Source: Beta vulgaris subsp. vulgaris
Lineage: Eukaryota > Streptophyta > Magnoliopsida > Caryophyllales > Amaranthaceae
DNA length: 64,000 bases
Direction: 5' to 3'
Assembly (NCBI RefSeq): GCF_026745355.1
Contig: NC_079205.1
Coordinates: 44,112,487-44,176,486 of the forward strand
A program made the translations under genes and the position numbers. Under the pieces are notes generated by a model. The model worked only from the letters and a program-made list of their open reading frames with translations. It ran no database searches and had not been told where the DNA came from. Below, piece after piece: positions 60,345-64,000 of this stretch (position 1 is the stretch's first letter; each line of letters starts with the position of its first letter).

Positions 60345-62472
60345 CATATCCAAAGGTACGCAAACTAGATCTCAGTTAAGGAACTTTTGTGCATTTCATG
60401 CGTTCCTATCAATGATGGAACCAAGAAATCATGAAGAAGCCTTAACTGACTCTGATTGGATTACTTGCAATGCAAGCTGAATTAAATGAGTTTGAAAGAA
60501 ACAAGGTATGGCATCTAGTTCCTTCATCTAAACAACAAAAAGTAATTGGCTTAAAATGGGTGTTTAGAAACAAACTAGATGAATATGGAACCATTGTAAG
60601 AAACAAAGCTAGACTTGTAGTAAAAGGTTATAACAACAAGAAGGAATTGATTATGAAGAAACCTTTGCTCCTGTAGCTAGATTAGAAGCCATTAGAATTT
60701 AATTGCATTTGCTGCTTACATGGGATTTAAATTATATCAAATGGATGTTAAGTGTGCATTTTTAAATGGCTATCTAAACGAAGATGTATATGTTGAACAA
60801 CCCCCTGGTTTGAAAATAATAATCTCCCAAATCATGTCTACAAGCTTGATAAAGCTCTTTATGGGTTAAAACAAGCACCTAGATCATGGTATGAGAGATT
60901 ATCAAAGTTCCTTTTAGAAAATAACTTAAAAGAGGAAAGGTTGATAAAACCTTGTTCCTAAAATCTAAAGGAACTGATATTTTGCTTGTTCAAATATATG
61001 TTGATGACATCATATTCGGAGCTACTAATGAAACATTGTGCAAAGAATTCTCAAGTCTCATGAGCAATGAATTTGAAATGAGTATGATGGGTGAGTTAAA
61101 TTTCTTTCTTGGACTACAAATCAAACAAACTGAAAAAGGTATAATTGTTCACCAACAAAAATACATAAAGGAACTATTAAAGAAATATGGCCTCGAAAAT
61201 TCAAAGATAAATCACACTCCTATGGGAACTTCAACTAGATTAGATGAAGACTCCATAGGAACAAGTGTTGATCAAACAAAATATAGAGGAATGATTGGTT
61301 CACTTTTGTATCTAACTGCTAGTCGTCCAGACATAGCTTTCAGTGTTGGTTTGTGTGCTAGATTTCAAGCAAATCCAAAGGAGTCTCACCTCACTGCTGT
61401 GAAGAGAATTCTTAGATATTAAAGGAACAGATGATCTTGGACTCTACTATCCAAGAAGTGATACATTCGAACTAAAAGGATATGCAGATGCAGATTATGC
61501 TGGAGATCTTGTAATAGGAAAAGCACCTCAGGTATGGCACAATTCCTTGGTCATAGTTTAGTTTCTTGGAGTACCAAGAAACAAAACACAGTTGCTTTAT
61601 CCACTGCTGAAGCAGAATATGTAGCGCTGCTGCATGTTGCTCTCAAATGCTTTGGATAAAACAACAACTTAGTGACTATGGAATAAACTTTGAATGTGTT
61701 CCTATTTATTGTGACAATACAAGTGCTATAGTATATCTAAAGATCCAGTGCATCATTCTAGAGTAAAGCATATACATATAGACATCACTTTTTAAGAGAA
61801 AATGTTGAAAAAGGTTTGATTAAACTTGAGTTTTGTCAAACTGATTATCAGATTGCTGATATCTAACTAAGCCTTTGCAAAGAGATAGATATGAAAAATT
61901 AAGGCTTGAGTTAGGTTAATAAAAATTAAGTGATTGTTCCTATGTCAATTCCCCCATGTTTGAATCAATTTGAGTGACTTTGTGTGCTAAAAATAATTGT
62001 GTTTAATTGCCTAAGACCATTGCAAATTGGAATGTTGCAAAACATAAACATGAATCAAAGAAATAAACAACTCACAAATGTCACATAATACTCCCCTTAC
62101 TGTTCCTAAGGTTAAGAAACATGCATGATATGAAGGAATTGATATGTAGCATTAGTTGTTCCTATAGCACAAGTTCCTTAGCATTTATTTTCTTTCAAAA
62201 ATTAAAATTCATAAAAATCCGAAATAAAATCCCAAAAATAAGGGGAACCAGTTTAATAAAATCTTGGTTCTTTTATCTTTTCGTTTTCTTTTTTTTTTAT
62301 TTTTATTTTTGCTTTATTTCTTTCCCGCGTGTCATAATTACTATTACATGCAAAACTTCCTTCTTAATTCATCTAAGAAACCGTGTTCCTCTCAAACGCT
62401 TCATCTTCACCAATACCGAAACCTCATCACACCCTTTGATACTCCATAAAAACCTCCAAACCTTCACAAATC

Positions 62473-64000
62473 ATGGCAAAAACTTCAAGAAACTCTCCTT
62501 TTCCAACATCCAAAAACAACCGACACTTCAAAAATGGAAATTTCTTCATCTCCAACAAAACCCTTGAAACCGACATAATTCAAGAAAACCCCATAGAGGA
62601 ACACAATTAGAATCTCCTAGAAGAGTAGCGTAGAAGAAAATTGATTGGGGAAGACGATGAAGAAGAAACCCCGGAACAATCTCAGGGGGAAGAAGAAGAA
62701 AATGCACCTGTTCCTTCCAAAGGAACTGTTTCTTCGTCTTCCAAGAAAAGGGTCGAACGAAGTGAATCTAGGTATGTTTGGGTTTTTGCTCGATTTAGAA
62801 TGGGCTAATAAAATAGAATTTCCAGAATTAACCTCCATTCTAAAGGAACAAGGCATGGAATTCTTGTTTGAATTCGCCTTTAATAATGCTCTTGTTCCTC
62901 TAGCTATGGATGAGTTTGTGCAAATTTGTTAATACTAATGGAACTTGCACAACTGAGTTAGAGGAAAGAAAATAAGGTTTAATCAAGCACTTTAAGCAAA
63001 GTATGGGAAGTTCCTTGCAAAGGAACTGATTTGTATTTTAAAAGGAAAGGAACTGTTTCCTTTCCGAATTTTCCTCAAGACAAAATCTTAGAATATTTTG
63101 GAGGAACAGCTGGCCAAAACAAACTTAACCATAACCTACTCTCTCCCTTCACAAAGTGCTTTTAATTGGTTTGGAGAGCACTCATTCCTCGAACTGAAAA
63201 GAGGAATGAAGTGGGTCTCTTGGATATGTGTTACATGTTTTGCTTGGACCACCACATACAAATCAATTTCCCTTCCCTCTTCATTCAACATTTAACCCAC
63301 TGTATTGAGAACATTGTGTATTGGGTACGGTGCCTTGATAACTTCTCTTACTTCATCTTTTGAAGTAAGACTTACGAGTTGGACCACAATAGGAGTCAAA
63401 CAAGGGAACATCTTGAATGAGAAGACCCTCAATGGACTTGGCTTGTCTGTCCAAGAAGGTGTTCTCATTCAAGGAAGAATGGCTTCCATTCCTCAGGAAA
63501 AAAAACTGCCCAAACTGGACTTAGAAGAGATAATGATGTAATCTTGGATAACCCTGTTCCTAACCGGAGGAACCAAACCTAAGAGGCGCAAACACATTGC
63601 CATAAGCCTAAACCCTCTGTTCCTCTGAGAGTGAGGAAGAGCACTCGTGAAAAATTGCTCCGTTCTGTTCCTTCCAACGAGGACTCTCCATTAGTCCTTT
63701 CGGATAATGAGGAACAGGACTCTCACTCTCAAGGAACCTACTCCACCACCACCATCTCCCAAACTCTCTGTTCCTTTCACAAAATTACCCTCCATTTCAC
63801 CTTCTCCTTCTCTGTTCCTTCCTTTTGAGCAGTTGAAGGATGAAATAAAAGGCCTAAACCTTTTGCTTCCACCTCCACAACTCTTCCACCCACACCACCA
63901 TTCCTTCCTCCCATTTATCACCCTTCACCTTCTGTTTCCATTCCTGGAACAGATGAGCCTTCCACTCAACCCTCTCCAGTTCCTTCACACACACCCCCAT
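62473..64000 (+). pseudogene. Envelope-like / plant-transposon-protein ORF of Copia element 2, partial
   Basis: Same place and order as in element 1. It has a basic Ser-rich start (MAKTSRNSPFPTSKNN at 62473), a Lys/Pro-rich part, then FPELTSILKEQGMEFLFEFA (about 62820-62880). CYMFCLDHHIQINFPSLFIQ with HLTHCIEN follows (about 63227-63310), the counterpart of the CLASHKHINFPSL part of element 1. A Pro/Ser-rich C-terminal stretch (63600-64000) leaves the window. Frames change several times, so it is not translatable as one protein. Confidence 0.6.

Larger units (their letters stand above)
59286..60353 (+). mobile_element. Non-autonomous MULE-like element with 105-bp inverted repeats
   Basis: The element is 59295-60344 (1050 bp), between identical 9-mers CATATCCAA (59286-59294 and 60345-60353). 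The ends GGAAAAATTGATTTTATCAG match as inverted repeats for about 105 bp with two mismatches. Each repeat contains CAGTCCCAAC three times, probable transposase sites. A 9-bp duplication plus long inverted repeats points to a Mutator-type element. The interior has no transposase: it is C-rich on the left (about 59465-59940) and G-rich on the right (about 59965-60165), unlike anything nearby. It could be a captured GC-rich fragment (Pack-MULE) or a fold-back arrangement. Confidence 0.85.
55872..61919 (+). pseudogene. Copia element 2 gag-pol polyprotein, broken and split
   Basis: gag starts MNTTEKLEEGYFTQRPPMF (55872). A missing base gives a stop at 56109-56111. An intact first zinc knuckle CHKCGSTDHFIKEC lies at 56698-56739. 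A 733-bp segment (56949-57681) encodes a helical region and a second knuckle CMYCGKVGHYINQC. The protease is damaged near 57700-57840. The integrase reads RLGHASFSLLEKL, LVIVDDYSRYTWV, RSDHDKEFENY and PQQNGVVERKNRTLEE (58092-58730). The 1050-bp insertion (59295-60344) then interrupts the integrase-RT linker. RT pieces include [28 protein letters not shown] and [12 protein letters not shown] (60470-61422). RNase H (61423-61919) is shifted by several one-base losses. Nearly all breaks relative to element 1 are single-base deletions. Confidence 0.9.
54434..64000 (+). mobile_element. Second SIRE-type Ty1/Copia retrotransposon, 3' end outside window
   Basis: The 5' LTR (54434-55806) starts TGTTGAACCC and ends AAATAACA. 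The primer binding site TGGTATCAGAGC is at 55809-55820. gag-pol runs 55872-61919 and the envelope-like region runs from about 62473 past the window end. The order is the same as in element 1, and proteins are clearly homologous with somewhat diverged DNA, so this is a related subfamily. Its LTR shares little sequence with that of element 1 apart from the ends and the segment before the primer site. A 1050-bp element is inserted at 59295-60344. Confidence 0.93.

Noticed and set aside
1..64000. CRISPR arrays, operons, bacterial-type genes
   Set aside because: None seen; repeats are transposon-derived and the only host gene is a multi-exon plant gene.

Overview
The window is nuclear DNA from a flowering plant, probably a eudicot. 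It is AT-rich, has long GT-AG introns, and is packed with plant transposons (SIRE-type Copia, Tat-type Gypsy, Mutator-like, hAT, CACTA, Stowaway, Helitron and SINE remnants). The sequence alone does not fix the species.

There is one convincing host gene: a complete class XI myosin on the + strand (2083-26001, 38 exons, 1529 codons). Every exon could be joined in frame with GT..AG borders, so it looks functional. Its introns hold a non-autonomous hAT element with a perfect 8-bp target duplication (intron 1), a Helitron-like element (intron 13), Stowaway-like and other MITEs, and a 2-kb block of foreign composition (intron 24).

Downstream of the gene lie a SINE-like piece (26758-26878) and a second small hAT (27114-27898). 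Next comes a large Mutator-like element (28764-45896) with 90-bp terminal inverted repeats and a 9-bp target duplication. Its minus-strand MuDR-type transposase is recognisable but broken. A complete SIRE-type Copia element (34993-45483; AAAAT target duplication, about 1.59-kb LTRs) is nested inside it. Then follow a minus-strand Tat-type Gypsy RNase H/integrase remnant (47570-49453), cut by a rearranged pair of long LTRs (49454-54221) that themselves carry a CACTA terminus and a Stowaway MITE, and a second SIRE-type Copia element (54434 to beyond 64000). That element is split by a 1050-bp non-autonomous element with 105-bp inverted repeats and a 9-bp target duplication (59295-60344). A copy of the same LTR family also sits at the window start (about 690-1212).

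The most unusual observation comes from comparing the two Copia elements. The second has a 733-bp gag segment (second zinc knuckle) that starts with GAG|GTAAGT and ends with TTTTTGCAG|G. The first lacks this segment exactly at those borders and reads through in frame, as if an intron had been removed before reverse transcription. A deletion at the shared AGGT is the alternative. Both elements also keep a degraded envelope-like or 'plant transposon protein' ORF between pol and the 3' LTR.
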